The notes beneath the pieces were generated by a model. The model worked only from the letters and a program-made list of their open reading frames with translations, was not told the origin of the DNA and did not search any database. A stretch of DNA of 64,000 bases, taken from Butyrivibrio sp. Lineage in GTDB: Bacteria; Bacillota; Clostridia; Lachnospirales; Lachnospiraceae. The position numbers and the translations under genes are program-made. The stretch lies in NCBI GenBank assembly GCA_023664865.1, contig JAMPEU010000005.1, positions 1-64,000 of the forward strand. Direction: 5' to 3'. Positions 17,962-27,673 of the stretch are shown piece after piece; the first letter of the stretch is position 1; each line of letters begins with the position of its first letter.

Positions 17962-19284
17962 ATGAAAAGAAAGATACTCGCTGTAGCACTTGCTCTAGTG
18001 CTATGCGCTGGCGCTTTGAGCGGCTGCGGCAAAGAAACCAAACAGGAAATAACCCTAATTGTCAAAGTGCCCAATCTGGCAATGAATTCCGTTAGCAATC
18101 CGGATATCATTGATTCGGGCGATTTTTTACAACATGCGGGCAATGAGTTTGCCGCGCAATATGAAAATGCGAATGTTACATTCAGGGTTGAATCATTTGA
18201 TTATGTGGACGAAGTGGCTGCAATCACAGGCAGCTTTGGCACGGAGACTTCTCCGGACATCCTCTATGAAGGATACTTCAACATGGCGTCCTATCTGCAC
18301 ACAGGCAAGGTAGTCCCCTTAGACGATATCATTTCAGACGAACTCAGAAACGATATTGACGCTTCATCATGGGCGATGAGCATGGTAAACGGCAAAACAT
18401 ATATGATGCCCTTCTTAAGCATGCAGAACATTCTTATTTACAATAAGGAACTTTTCAATAGCTGCGGTCTTGAAAAATATACTACCGACGAGGTTACGAT
18501 ACAGAACTGGACATTGGACGAATGGACGGAAATTCTGGATACGCTTGCCGCCAATCTCCCCTCACAGTCATATCCGATGATGATGTACGGCAAGAATAAC
18601 CAGGGCGATACCCACATTATGTCCTATATTCGCGCTTTCGGCAGTACGATTTTTGATGCGGATGGAAATTTCGATTTTGAAAGCGATGAGGCAATCGAGG
18701 CGTTAGAATGGCTGCAATCCGGCGTAGATAAAGGCTGGTATCCGCCCCACCCCGAAAATCTGGAAATTTCAGACTCTAATGAATTATTCAGCAACGGACA
18801 GCTCGCAATCCACATATTTAATAATGCTAATTTTGTCCTCTATGACAACATGGAAAACTATGGTTATGTAAACTTCCCCGGCAACGTCGCAACCTCCTTC
18901 GTCACAGGTTTTGAGGTATTTGACAACGGAGACGAATTAAGGATGCAGGCAGCAAAAGACTTCATCAAATATATTTATGAAAATGATAAATGGCTGGACA
19001 TGTCCGCCGGTAACATTCCCGTAAGCAGAAAAGTGTCGCAAAAATATCAAGACCAGATTACAATGCTGGATGAATTTACCGAAAATTCCGTCAATGTAGT
19101 GGATTTCATGAACAACAGCCCCAACTGGCAGGGCAACGATACTTCCGTCCGCAGCGTGTTCTGGCCTAATATCCATGAACTGCTGTCAAAAAACGTCACG
19201 CCAGAGGAATGTGCCAAAATGTTAAATGAGTCATGCAACGCCGCGCTGGAAACAGGACGCATGGACAGCACGCTGCATGAGTAA
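17962..19284 (+). CDS. Extracellular sugar-binding lipoprotein (ABC family 1 type)
   Basis: 440 residues with a lipoprotein signal ending LSGC (Cys22). The rest is a typical solute-binding protein of the carbohydrate uptake family, with the MMPFLSMQNILIYNKELF hinge segment and C-terminal repeats of helices. The start at 17962 has GGAGG 9 nt upstream. No permease or ATPase gene is nearby, so it is either served by distant membrane components or acts as the ligand-binding arm of the adjacent Cache kinase. The intergenic region with copy B of the repeat separates the two. Confidence 0.88.
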   Translation: MKRKILAVALALVLCAGALSGCGKETKQEITLIVKVPNLAMNSVSNPDIIDSGDFLQHAGNEFAAQYENANVTFRVESFDYVDEVAAITGSFGTETSPDILYEGYFNMASYLHTGKVVPLDDIISDELRNDIDASSWAMSMVNGKTYMMPFLSMQNILIYNKELFNSCGLEKYTTDEVTIQNWTLDEWTEILDTLAANLPSQSYPMMMYGKNNQGDTHIMSYIRAFGSTIFDADGNFDFESDEAIEALEWLQSGVDKGWYPPHPENLEISDSNELFSNGQLAIHIFNNANFVLYDNMENYGYVNFPGNVATSFVTGFEVFDNGDELRMQAAKDFIKYIYENDKWLDMSAGNIPVSRKVSQKYQDQITMLDEFTENSVNVVDFMNNSPNWQGNDTSVRSVFWPNIHELLSKNVTPEECAKMLNESCNAALETGRMDSTLHE

Positions 19285-19306
19285 GGCTTATAATTCAGAC
19301 TTTTGT

Positions 19307-19332
19307 AAAGCCGGACTTGTAAGCCCGGCTTT
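19307..19332. terminator. Hairpin between convergent genes
   Basis: AAAGCCGG (19307-19314) pairs with CCGGCTTT (19325-19332) around a 10-nt loop, with AT-rich sequence on both sides. It lies between the plus-strand lipoprotein gene and the minus-strand dehydrogenase, whose stop codon touches the hairpin. It can serve as a terminator in both directions. Confidence 0.6.
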
Positions 19333-20413
19333 ATAAATTAACCATTATCTTAACATAATCTTCCGTTTTATCACGCATAATACGTAAACCAGACTCCAGA
19401 CTCTCAAGAGGCAGCCTATGAGTAATAAGCGACTCAGGAGCAATCATCTTTCGAGAAAGCATGTCAATCACATAATGCCAATCATCTTCATTGTCATGTG
19501 TAAACGATGAATTCCATGTGCCGGTAAGCGTAAGTTGATTCCGCAAAATCTTCCAGTATGTGGATTTTTCCATACACATATCAGAATATGGATTTCCTAC
19601 TAATACTAATTTCCCTGAGGGAGCCATATTATCTACTGCCTGTACAAAAGTCTCATTTTTTCCGATACATTCAAAAAATACATCTACGCCCCTTTGGTTT
19701 GTCTGCTCCATCAGCCAGTTCCCTGCATTTCCGCTTCTGCTGTCAAAATAACATTCTGCTGTAAGCCCCATCTCTATCACAGTCCGACGCTGAAAATCTT
19801 TATTACCGATTACCAATATCCTTTTTGAAGCAGACAAAGCCACAACATCTTTGTCTGTATTACGCGTTTCCTTCATAAGGAACATCAGCAATAAAAGCCC
19901 TATTGTACCAAGCCCGCATATTGCCGTTGTTCCGAAAGAAGATATCTCGGCTCGCCTCATGGCATGAACCGCTACCGCCATAGGCTCAAGCATTGCAGCA
20001 GCTTCATATGTCACACTATCAGGCAGGCTGATAAGATTCCACTCCGGAACAGCCACATATTCCGCAAAGCCGCCATTAGTGCGAGAGCCTAAATAACTAT
20101 AATTCCTACACAATTCATACTGCTTGTTCCGGCAAGAAATACAGTTTCCGCATGGAATAAGCGGAAATATGCCGACACGCCGCCCCAGCCATTCACTGTC
20201 AGTTTCCTCCCCTATTTCTTCCACTATGCCTGAAAACTCATGCCCCGGTATAAGCGGATGTACATGCGCGCCTGTTTTGTATATTCTGGGAATATCAGAG
20301 CCGCAAATGCCTGCCGCTTTGACCTTAACCAGCACCTCATTCTTTTCTATAACAGGTTTTTCCACATCTTCCATGCGTAAATCATCAATATAATGTAATA
20401 CCCATGCTTTCAT
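19331..20413 (-). CDS. Zinc-dependent medium-chain dehydrogenase, TarJ-like
   Basis: 360-residue MDR family oxidoreductase. The catalytic zinc site begins with GICGSDIPR and GHEFSG, and the structural zinc loop CGNCISCRNKQYELC is intact; the nucleotide-binding segment is CGLGTIGLL. It is the last gene of the glycan locus and follows an IspD/TarI-like cytidylyltransferase by 25 bp and an Rpe-like gene before that. In that setting a ribulose-5-phosphate reductase making ribitol-5-phosphate (TarJ role) is the best guess. Sorbitol or threonine dehydrogenase activity cannot be excluded by sequence. Confidence 0.8.
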   Translation of the reverse strand: MKAWVLHYIDDLRMEDVEKPVIEKNEVLVKVKAAGICGSDIPRIYKTGAHVHPLIPGHEFSGIVEEIGEETDSEWLGRRVGIFPLIPCGNCISCRNKQYELCRNYSYLGSRTNGGFAEYVAVPEWNLISLPDSVTYEAAAMLEPMAVAVHAMRRAEISSFGTTAICGLGTIGLLLLMFLMKETRNTDKDVVALSASKRILVIGNKDFQRRTVIEMGLTAECYFDSRSGNAGNWLMEQTNQRGVDVFFECIGKNETFVQAVDNMAPSGKLVLVGNPYSDMCMEKSTYWKILRNQLTLTGTWNSSFTHDNEDDWHYVIDMLSRKMIAPESLITHRLPLESLESGLRIMRDKTEDYVKIMVNL

Positions 20414-20438
20414 TGAAAATCCCCCTATGTTTTCGCAA

Positions 20439-21161
20439 TTACTTATTATTTATTTCCATCATTCTTTCAAACTTATTCAAGTCCGCCTTTGTGGTAATCT
20501 TAAAGTTGCCTTCATCTCCCGGTATCATGGCAATATCCATTCCTGCCATAACCGCCGGTTCCGTCGAACCGTTAATTTTCATGATTTTCTCAGGTATAAG
20601 GCGCATATTCGCTTCGTAATATTTCCCTAATCGAAAAGCCTCCGGCGCCTGACCTGCAAAAACCTGACTGCGGTTCAAAAGTGAAGTAATCGTCTTGCCG
20701 TCCTCGCTTAAATACACCGTATCCTTCATAGGAAGCACAGGAATCACTCCGTCATGCCCGGCAGCGGCGCTAAAGCAGTCTGTTATCATTTGAGCAGACA
20801 ACATCGGTCTTGCGGCATCATGGATTAATATAATTTCATCATTACCCGCATATTCCATTATATCCGTCAAACCATTATAAATCGATAACTGCCTGTTCTC
20901 GCCCGGCATTGAGAATCCCTTAAATTTTGATAATGCCTCCGGCGCAAGTCCTAAACTTGTCAGTTGTTCCAAACTATGTGTAATTGTATCATGCCACTGC
21001 GGCGCTGCCACAATCTGTATCCCATCAATCTGCGGATGAGACGCCAACCTTTCAATACAATACGAAATGACAGGTCTGTCACATACTTCTATGTACTGCT
21101 TAGGTATATCCGTTCCAAGGCGCACCCCGCTGCCGCCTGACAATATCAATGCGATTCCCAC
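20439..21161 (-). CDS. IspD/TarI-family cytidylyltransferase
   Basis: 240 residues, a nucleotidyltransferase that joins CMP from CTP to a sugar or polyol phosphate. The CTP-binding loop is LSGGSGVRLGTDIPKQY at residues 7-23, and the catalytic core has IHDAARPM and a later KITTKADL. IspD and TarI are close relatives. The neighbouring dehydrogenase and ribulose-phosphate epimerase, and no isoprenoid genes, favour TarI-type ribitol-5-phosphate cytidylyltransferase. Confidence 0.82.
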   Translation of the reverse strand: MGIALILSGGSGVRLGTDIPKQYIEVCDRPVISYCIERLASHPQIDGIQIVAAPQWHDTITHSLEQLTSLGLAPEALSKFKGFSMPGENRQLSIYNGLTDIMEYAGNDEIILIHDAARPMLSAQMITDCFSAAAGHDGVIPVLPMKDTVYLSEDGKTITSLLNRSQVFAGQAPEAFRLGKYYEANMRLIPEKIMKINGSTEPAVMAGMDIAMIPGDEGNFKITTKADLNKFERMMEINNK

Positions 21162-21261
21162 TTATAACTGTCTCCCCTCCAGCCGTCACTATCCACTTTA
21201 TTTGTCACTATATGCCTAACTAATCAGTCTTATTTATCACCTTTTCATCTGACCTGCTGCT

Positions 21262-21945
21262 TTATTTATCAATATTGCCGCTATCGTCGCAATAATGGCG
21301 GATTTCATTTATTGTCTCTTTGTAGGGCTTATCCTTGCCAAAAAGAAGCGTCGTGCCAAGCACAAAGCCATCCATTCCTTTTGGCGCAAACTGAATAATT
21401 TTGTCTTTACTGCACGCTCCGTCCCAATACGCCCTAAATTTCATTTCCTCCCGCAAAGTCAAAAGATGGTCTATTTTCTTCCCGACATACGGCATGTACA
21501 TCTGACCTGCGTTGCCGGGATTCACAGTCATGATTAAAACCTTTTTAACAATGCGAAGCATCTCATGTACAGTCTCGACACTTGTTCCCGGATTGATTGC
21601 AATACCGGGTATCATTCCCGCATTAATAATCTTCTGCAACGTCGTTGACGGATGGTATTCCGCCTCCGGATGAATGTATACGGTATCACCTTTTCTAAGA
21701 TTGTCCAAAAATAATTGGACATTATTGTTTGGATGCTCTAACATAAGATGGACATCCAGCGGTTTCTTCGTCGCACTCGCTATGTATCGCATATCATTTA
21801 ACGACATCGCAAAATTCGGCACATAACGACCATCCATAATATCTATATGAAATGAATCTATACCGCCCTCTTCCAAATCCCGGACTTCTTTTTCAAGATT
21901 CCCATAGTTTGCACACATCATTGATGCTGTTAATTCAAATTCCAT
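21262..21945 (-). CDS. Ribulose-phosphate 3-epimerase-like TIM barrel
   Basis: 227 residues. The metal and catalytic residues of Rpe are recognisable: FHIDIMDG (His and Asp near the N-terminus), DVHLML and a late Asp in AYWDGACS, where the classic motif is VDGG. It would interconvert xylulose-5-P and ribulose-5-P, supplying the TarJ-like enzyme two genes on. The altered WDGAC loop and biosynthetic context suggest a paralogue dedicated to the glycan locus, or a related ketose-phosphate epimerase. Confidence 0.82.
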   Translation of the reverse strand: MEFELTASMMCANYGNLEKEVRDLEEGGIDSFHIDIMDGRYVPNFAMSLNDMRYIASATKKPLDVHLMLEHPNNNVQLFLDNLRKGDTVYIHPEAEYHPSTTLQKIINAGMIPGIAINPGTSVETVHEMLRIVKKVLIMTVNPGNAGQMYMPYVGKKIDHLLTLREEMKFRAYWDGACSKDKIIQFAPKGMDGFVLGTTLLFGKDKPYKETINEIRHYCDDSGNIDK

Positions 21946-22021
21946 TATATTAATTATACTCCTTTCAATGCGTAAACTTTACCCAATACCGAATAACTTA
22001 TGCACATAAAGAATATCATGA

Positions 22022-24100
22022 TTATATCAAATCTGCAATATCTGTCATTCTATTAAAAAACGGATCTTCCACTTTCAGTTCTATAAAATTTCTATCTAAA
22101 ACATCAACACTATGTATTAAAGCTAAGAAAATTTCATCAATTCCTTTATTTATTTTTGTTTCTGATTTAGGACATATTTTCATGTATGTCATAAAATAAT
22201 CAAGAATCCCCTCCTGCGCTTCCTGCATACATATGATATCTTCCTTTTTTCTTGTTTCATGCGCATAACATGGCTCGCCCCACTCATTAAATTCTTGGAT
22301 TGACGGCATAGGTGATGTCAACATTGTTTCCAAAATATAATAATTCTCATAAATTTCACTGTTCTCGGTTTCTTCCTTATCATAAAACGATAGAATATCC
22401 AATCCCTTATCCTGCATATACTCCTTTTCCAATTGCAGGAAATATAAGCCTTTCAAATGATTATCCACCAATTTTTGAATATACATCTGACTTGTTCCTT
22501 TTGCCACAAAATCAAAGAAAGCAACGTCACCTTCTTTTATATGTAAACCTTGCATATACTTGTGATAATTTCGCCTATTTTCAACGGCCTTATTCAGAAT
22601 TATATGAGAATAATCTGCTAATGAACCTGCCTTCATGCTGCCCAGTGCCGTTACTGTCTGTACGGAAATACCGAAACGCTCCTGCAGCTCTTCTTCCACT
22701 GTTCCTCCAAACTTCATCTCTCCCACATATTTAATATCCTCTTCATTCTCTACCCCTGCACGAATAGCAGCTGTACGTGAGGTCAGAAAATACACAGAAC
22801 TCTTGTCTCCATGTAATTCGTCATACATTTTCTTAATCAAATATCCGTCTCTTGCACAAAGCCATACATTTGAAATACCATAATTCTGCACCTGTTCCTC
22901 AAACCATATAACAAAATCAATTATAATCGGCGCAAAAAGCAGATATCCAATATCATATGCACTTTTAACAGAAATCTTCTGCTCTTCATTTTCAAACTGA
23001 AAAGGACTATTAAATATTTTTGATACAAACATTCCTATTTTAATTCGATTTGATAATCCTTCCATATTATCCCACAATCCCAGATAACCCACCATTTCCA
23101 GCAAATCTATCCCGCTGTAAACCCGGCATGCGGAAAACCCATGCTTTCTGGCGCTTTCTATATCTGCGACCAGGTCATCTCCTATATGGATACATTTCTT
23201 TTCGGAAATCCTGCCTTTTAACCTTTCAAAAAGGTCTTCTGTCTTCGCAGTCTTATATTCACATGACGCAAAAATATCCGTATAAAATTTTATATTACAT
23301 TTCTCAAGTAATTTTATAAGCTGCTCCTTTGTATAAAAGGTATCTGACACAATATAAATATCTTTTCCCTTTTTATGCATCTCATCACAAAAATCACACA
23401 TTTCCTGCCGTGGAATCACCAGTTCATAATCAATGCTCCATTCCAATTCTGCCAGTTCCTCAGGCGAAATTCCCGGAATCGAATATTCGCTTTTCATGTA
23501 GGAGTATATTTCAACAAGCGTAGGCGTCATAGATTGGGCAAGATGTTTTTCGCTCGCCATACGTCTGCCGCTAAAATCCTCGATTACAATACCCTTCTCT
23601 TTTAACCTACATTCAATTATATCAAATATATCTGTGGCAAATAATGTCTGGCGCATAATCACAGTATCAAACAAATCTATGCTCATCACATCATTTTCAT
23701 CAACCTGTTTCATAAGACATTCTCGTGAGATTCCGTCCGCACTTTTAAAATAATAGCTGACCTTTTTCAAATCACACAAATTTCTGCCTCGCACATCAAT
23801 TACGGCAATCTTATTCTCCGTACAGACCGTGCCAATTCGTTTAAAAATGGCTCTGCATGAACCGGGCCTTGCAACAACAATAATCAGTTTCACCTGACAT
23901 TCAATGGCATATTTTAATGGAATAATTGGTTTATCATATAATACTCCCTCTTCTTTATATCCATCTAAAAGTCCGATAATTTGAAAATCCTGTCCAATCT
24001 CATTAAGCGCTCGTTCTGTTTCCGTTCCGAGTCCGTATATGGCAATCTTTTCGTTTTTATACTGCTCAAGGATTTTTGATAACTCTGTCATTTTGTTCAC
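22022..24100 (-). CDS. HAD hydrolase fusion with N-terminal Rossmann-like module
   Basis: 692 residues. Residues about 16-105 are the locus-wide Rossmann-like module (IAIYGLGTETERAL, then LLDGY and IIVVARPG). A HAD domain follows with SIDLFDTVIMR (motif I), VSDTF (motif II) and HIGDDLVADIESA (motif IV), as in the COG5610 predicted hydrolases. The C-terminal ~330 residues form a second conserved part of that family (WLCARDGYLIKKMYDEL). It may dephosphorylate a glycan precursor; the substrate is unknown. Confidence 0.8.
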   Translation of the reverse strand: MNKMTELSKILEQYKNEKIAIYGLGTETERALNEIGQDFQIIGLLDGYKEEGVLYDKPIIPLKYAIECQVKLIIVVARPGSCRAIFKRIGTVCTENKIAVIDVRGRNLCDLKKVSYYFKSADGISRECLMKQVDENDVMSIDLFDTVIMRQTLFATDIFDIIECRLKEKGIVIEDFSGRRMASEKHLAQSMTPTLVEIYSYMKSEYSIPGISPEELAELEWSIDYELVIPRQEMCDFCDEMHKKGKDIYIVSDTFYTKEQLIKLLEKCNIKFYTDIFASCEYKTAKTEDLFERLKGRISEKKCIHIGDDLVADIESARKHGFSACRVYSGIDLLEMVGYLGLWDNMEGLSNRIKIGMFVSKIFNSPFQFENEEQKISVKSAYDIGYLLFAPIIIDFVIWFEEQVQNYGISNVWLCARDGYLIKKMYDELHGDKSSVYFLTSRTAAIRAGVENEEDIKYVGEMKFGGTVEEELQERFGISVQTVTALGSMKAGSLADYSHIILNKAVENRRNYHKYMQGLHIKEGDVAFFDFVAKGTSQMYIQKLVDNHLKGLYFLQLEKEYMQDKGLDILSFYDKEETENSEIYENYYILETMLTSPMPSIQEFNEWGEPCYAHETRKKEDIICMQEAQEGILDYFMTYMKICPKSETKINKGIDEIFLALIHSVDVLDRNFIELKVEDPFFNRMTDIADLI

Positions 24101-24135
24101 CTGCCCTTGTATAATTCTATTAATTATGCTTACGG

Positions 24136-25533
24136 CTACATCTTTATAATTTCCATTATTTTTTTCTCAAATGCCGTCATAGAAAAGTTCTTGTCATATA
24201 TTTCCCTTGCACGGATTCCCATATTAGATAATTGGTCATAATGCTCTATACACCATATAATTCTGTCCGCCAATTCCTGCTCGTCCTCACTGCAAAACAC
24301 AATTCCATCTGTTTCGCTGCATATGTATCCGGCTGTACCCGTTGCATCTGATACAATACAAGGTACACAGTGCATCATCGCTTCAGCCGCCACAGTAGGC
24401 ATAGGATCTTCTCTTGACGGACAAATCATTACATCCGCCCGGTCAAGAATTTCATGGATTTCATCTCTATTCATAGTTCCAGTCATGATAATTTCCGGAA
24501 TATCCCATATTATTTCTTCAATCTGCTTCGCCATCTGTGATGTCTTTTGTCCCACCAGATAAAATTCCGCTTTTCTAAGAACATTTTCAGGAATCTTCTG
24601 AATCGCCCTAACCAGAATATCCTGTCCTTTTCTGGTCTCAATATAGCCAATGGTTACAAAGCAGATTTTTCCATTGCTGCCATTATTCCGCTTCGTGCAG
24701 CCTTCCGCCTCGTCAGCCACTCCATAAATCAAATCGCCAATTTCCATATTCTTTATGAATCCGGATATCGCTCCTCTTGCCACCGGTCCCACGGCATAAA
24801 TCCGCATATTTTCCCGATTCAGCCCGCACAACGTTTCCTTATCTACACCATCATAAAAAAACAATGAATCGTGCAGCCACCATACTACAGGTATCCCTGT
24901 ATCCCGATCTGATAAAAAAACATAGAAATTTATCGTATTGCACACAACGCGCGAAAAACCAACCGTCCACTCTGCCTCTCGCATAGTCTCTATCTGCAGA
25001 TTAACGTCAACCACCACTGGAATCCCCTCAGAAACTAAGGTATCCCTTAACGGTCCATCCAGCATCGATGCAAACACTACATTATCCCCTCTCGCCCTAA
25101 GTACCTGTGCCATATGATATAGGGCAATTGCGGGACCGCCCAGCGTCAAATCATTCGATAAAAACAGCGTATAACACGACCTATCCACGTTTTCTGCACC
25201 ATTGTAATATTGTATGGGTTTCTTATAATCTGCCGGCAGCTTACTTTCTCCCCGACAGAATAATTTATGAAGATCATAGAAATGATAAATATTCTCTTTT
25301 GAAACACCCAATTCAAGAAGCTGCTGTTTCATCGACTTGACATAGAAACTTAAAATCACCACAACATCATATGCAAGCTTCACTCCCTGTTCCGGTGAGA
25401 GAATCTGTATTCCATCTAAATATGTATTCTGCTTGCCCGGTGAATTGTCAATTAAAGCAACTATGTTTTCTCTGGCAAACCATTTTTTGTAGCGATTATA
25501 ATAATCTCCCGTGCCAAAAATCAGGTATTTCAT
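24136..25533 (-). CDS. GT4-type glycosyltransferase with N-terminal module
   Basis: 465 residues. Residues 1-95 are the shared module (MKYLIFGTGDYYNRY, LIDNS). The GT-B glycosyltransferase begins at about 120 (LSNDLTLGGPAIALYHMA) and has the GT4 C-terminal features FVTIGYIETRKGQDIL and PSREDPMPTVAAEAM, with the conserved E-x7-E signature. It transfers a sugar from a nucleotide donor in the cytosol. It follows a GT2 gene by 10 bp. Confidence 0.88.
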   Translation of the reverse strand: MKYLIFGTGDYYNRYKKWFARENIVALIDNSPGKQNTYLDGIQILSPEQGVKLAYDVVVILSFYVKSMKQQLLELGVSKENIYHFYDLHKLFCRGESKLPADYKKPIQYYNGAENVDRSCYTLFLSNDLTLGGPAIALYHMAQVLRARGDNVVFASMLDGPLRDTLVSEGIPVVVDVNLQIETMREAEWTVGFSRVVCNTINFYVFLSDRDTGIPVVWWLHDSLFFYDGVDKETLCGLNRENMRIYAVGPVARGAISGFIKNMEIGDLIYGVADEAEGCTKRNNGSNGKICFVTIGYIETRKGQDILVRAIQKIPENVLRKAEFYLVGQKTSQMAKQIEEIIWDIPEIIMTGTMNRDEIHEILDRADVMICPSREDPMPTVAAEAMMHCVPCIVSDATGTAGYICSETDGIVFCSEDEQELADRIIWCIEHYDQLSNMGIRAREIYDKNFSMTAFEKKIMEIIKM

Positions 25534-25543
25534 GCGTTTCTCC

Positions 25544-26695
25544 TTATACAGTCCTGATTGGTTTTTTCCACATCAATTTTTCTTCTCCAATACCTATATC
25601 CTTAAGCGACTGCTTGATACTATCAGCATATTCCGGACGGCTTACAGCCAATAAAATCACATCATATTCCGTATTCAGAATATCACTCGGTTTTCTTACA
25701 TTTTCTATTTCCGAGCTGTTACTGTCAACCCATAAAACTACATTATACTTCATCTTGGTAAGCTGTCTGAAATAGTCCCTTCCTGCTTTGCCTGCGCCAT
25801 AAAGAACTATTCTTTTGTCACTTAATCCATCTGTGTCAAGCTGAAATTCCGGAATATGGATTTCTGATGCAAACCCCATTCCCCCATTTACCGCCATTAT
25901 CGCCGTAACCGATACCCAATGCTGAAGCTGTGACACTAAATTTTCTCTTAACGGATGTTTTTCAAAACCACGAATTAGTGCAAGATACGCCTTATTAATA
26001 TCTGACAGCATATGCGGATTTCCGCCGTGAAACATGGAATCCGTGCGATAACGATAATGATAAAAGCATTTATGGCATATTCTGACTGCACCACTGATTA
26101 TAAGATAATTATATAAAAATGCACCATCCTCGGCAAAATTATTGTCTGCATCCAAGTTCCTATACACCTGTCTGACAATCTCTGTTCTATACAATTTATT
26201 CCAAATCCAAGGCGTCAGGCGTTGTAAAGTATCTGAATCCGTATCATACAACATTGTTTTTAGTAAGAACTCTTTATCAATTCCCCCATACTCTCCTTCC
26301 GGGTACTGATCAAAATACTCCACAACCATACCCGGACCGGTCTCATAATGAACTCCCGTTGTTGCCATGTCTGCATCTTTGATTTGCTGAACCAGAAACT
26401 CCGCCATACCTTGGTCAATCCAATCATCAGAATCCACATACATAAGAAACTCCCCCGAAGCATGCTCAGCCCCTGTGCGCCTTGCGCCAATCAGTCCCTT
26501 ATTCTCCTGCCTAATATACACTACTCGTGAGTCACTGCCTGCAAACTCCTTACAGATTGCAGCACAGCCATCCGTAGAACCATCATCTATAAGAAGTATC
26601 TCCATATCGGGGCAGGTCTGGTCTATAATACTTTGCACACATGCCTTCAAATACTTTTCTGTATTATATATTGGTACAACAACACTTAGTTTCAT
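25544..26695 (-). CDS. GT2 glycosyltransferase with C-terminal module
   Basis: 383 residues. The GT-A domain runs from the start (SVVVPIYNTEKYLKACV, LIDDGSTDG, YVDSDDWI with its DxD-type motif) to about 280. The last ~90 residues are the shared module (RIVLYGAGKAGRDYF, VLWVDSN, VILLAVSRPE). Donor and acceptor cannot be read from sequence. It lies 39 bp after a module-bearing methyltransferase gene. Confidence 0.9.
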   Translation of the reverse strand: MKLSVVVPIYNTEKYLKACVQSIIDQTCPDMEILLIDDGSTDGCAAICKEFAGSDSRVVYIRQENKGLIGARRTGAEHASGEFLMYVDSDDWIDQGMAEFLVQQIKDADMATTGVHYETGPGMVVEYFDQYPEGEYGGIDKEFLLKTMLYDTDSDTLQRLTPWIWNKLYRTEIVRQVYRNLDADNNFAEDGAFLYNYLIISGAVRICHKCFYHYRYRTDSMFHGGNPHMLSDINKAYLALIRGFEKHPLRENLVSQLQHWVSVTAIMAVNGGMGFASEIHIPEFQLDTDGLSDKRIVLYGAGKAGRDYFRQLTKMKYNVVLWVDSNSSEIENVRKPSDILNTEYDVILLAVSRPEYADSIKQSLKDIGIGEEKLMWKKPIRTV

Positions 26696-26734
26696 ACGAC
26701 CTCCACAATTATATAACCTAAAACTGAAACCATC

Positions 26735-27673
26735 TTATTTTTCCAAAAGCGTAACACAGTCCAGCCCTTCTACTCCTGCCCAGTTTATTACTCTCTGTTC
26801 AAGAACCCGAAAACCATTACGGAATGACAGATAAGCGAATATACCCGCATTCATATAACTTCGCCCATGCAGGCTATTGATAAACGATGCCGTATAGTCC
26901 TTATCATAATTAGAATGGTGAACCAGAACTCTTCCACCCTTCACCAATACCCGATGTATATCTTTTAAATATTCATTAATATCCATCATTTCAAAATGAA
27001 CCACCGCATCATACGAAAAAAGCGCCGTGTATTGGCCGGATGGTAATTGCTCCAGATTAAATCCATTATTACAATAATAGTGGATATTATCATATGCTTG
27101 GAATCTGTTTTTGCAAAAATTGATATTTTTATCCAATATATCAACCAACGTAACATCTCCAGCTTTATTAATGTATTTCTCTACATGCCTGCCCCTGCCA
27201 CATGCCAATTCTATCACGTTGGTTAAATCCAGCCGGCAAAACAATGAATATATTTCTGACTTTTCATTCCAGAAGATGCCCATAGGATTATCGTCTTCCG
27301 CTTGCTCGAAATAATCATCCATATTATCAATATGGAAAAACGCTAAATAGTCTCTATTAAACTCTACCCTGTTCTGCCCCAGATAATCTGCTATGCTATT
27401 CATTTCATAGCTTATTCCGCCGTCTTTCCTGATTTGCTCCTCTATCTCTGAAAAGACCTTCTGATCATATGTGGAAATCAGAAAAGGAACTCCTGCAAGT
27501 TTTACCTCATCATACCCATAACATTTTTTGCCGTCATATTCTCCCAGTTCTGAATACCGCCTGTCGCAAAAGCCCTTTACGCACCCATCCAGACCTTTTT
27601 CCTTAAAAAAGTTATAATAATTCTTCCCCTGTTTTCCCATTCCATATATAATAAATTGTTTCTGTTCATTCAT
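26735..27673 (-). CDS. SAM methyltransferase with N-terminal module
   Basis: 312 residues. The shared module is at 6-100 (FIIYGMGKQGKNYYNFF, FCDRR). A class I methyltransferase follows, with motif I VIELACGRGRHVEKY and the acidic motif TLVDILDKN. It would methylate a sugar or small-molecule precursor. The first 8 bp overlap the end of the upstream GT2 gene. Confidence 0.85.
   Translation of the reverse strand: MNEQKQFIIYGMGKQGKNYYNFFKEKGLDGCVKGFCDRRYSELGEYDGKKCYGYDEVKLAGVPFLISTYDQKVFSEIEEQIRKDGGISYEMNSIADYLGQNRVEFNRDYLAFFHIDNMDDYFEQAEDDNPMGIFWNEKSEIYSLFCRLDLTNVIELACGRGRHVEKYINKAGDVTLVDILDKNINFCKNRFQAYDNIHYYCNNGFNLEQLPSGQYTALFSYDAVVHFEMMDINEYLKDIHRVLVKGGRVLVHHSNYDKDYTASFINSLHGRSYMNAGIFAYLSFRNGFRVLEQRVINWAGVEGLDCVTLLEK

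Noticed and set aside
20439-21161. Call as housekeeping ispD
   Set aside because: The sequence is compatible, but the Rpe-like and TarJ-like neighbours favour TarI; left as a family call.
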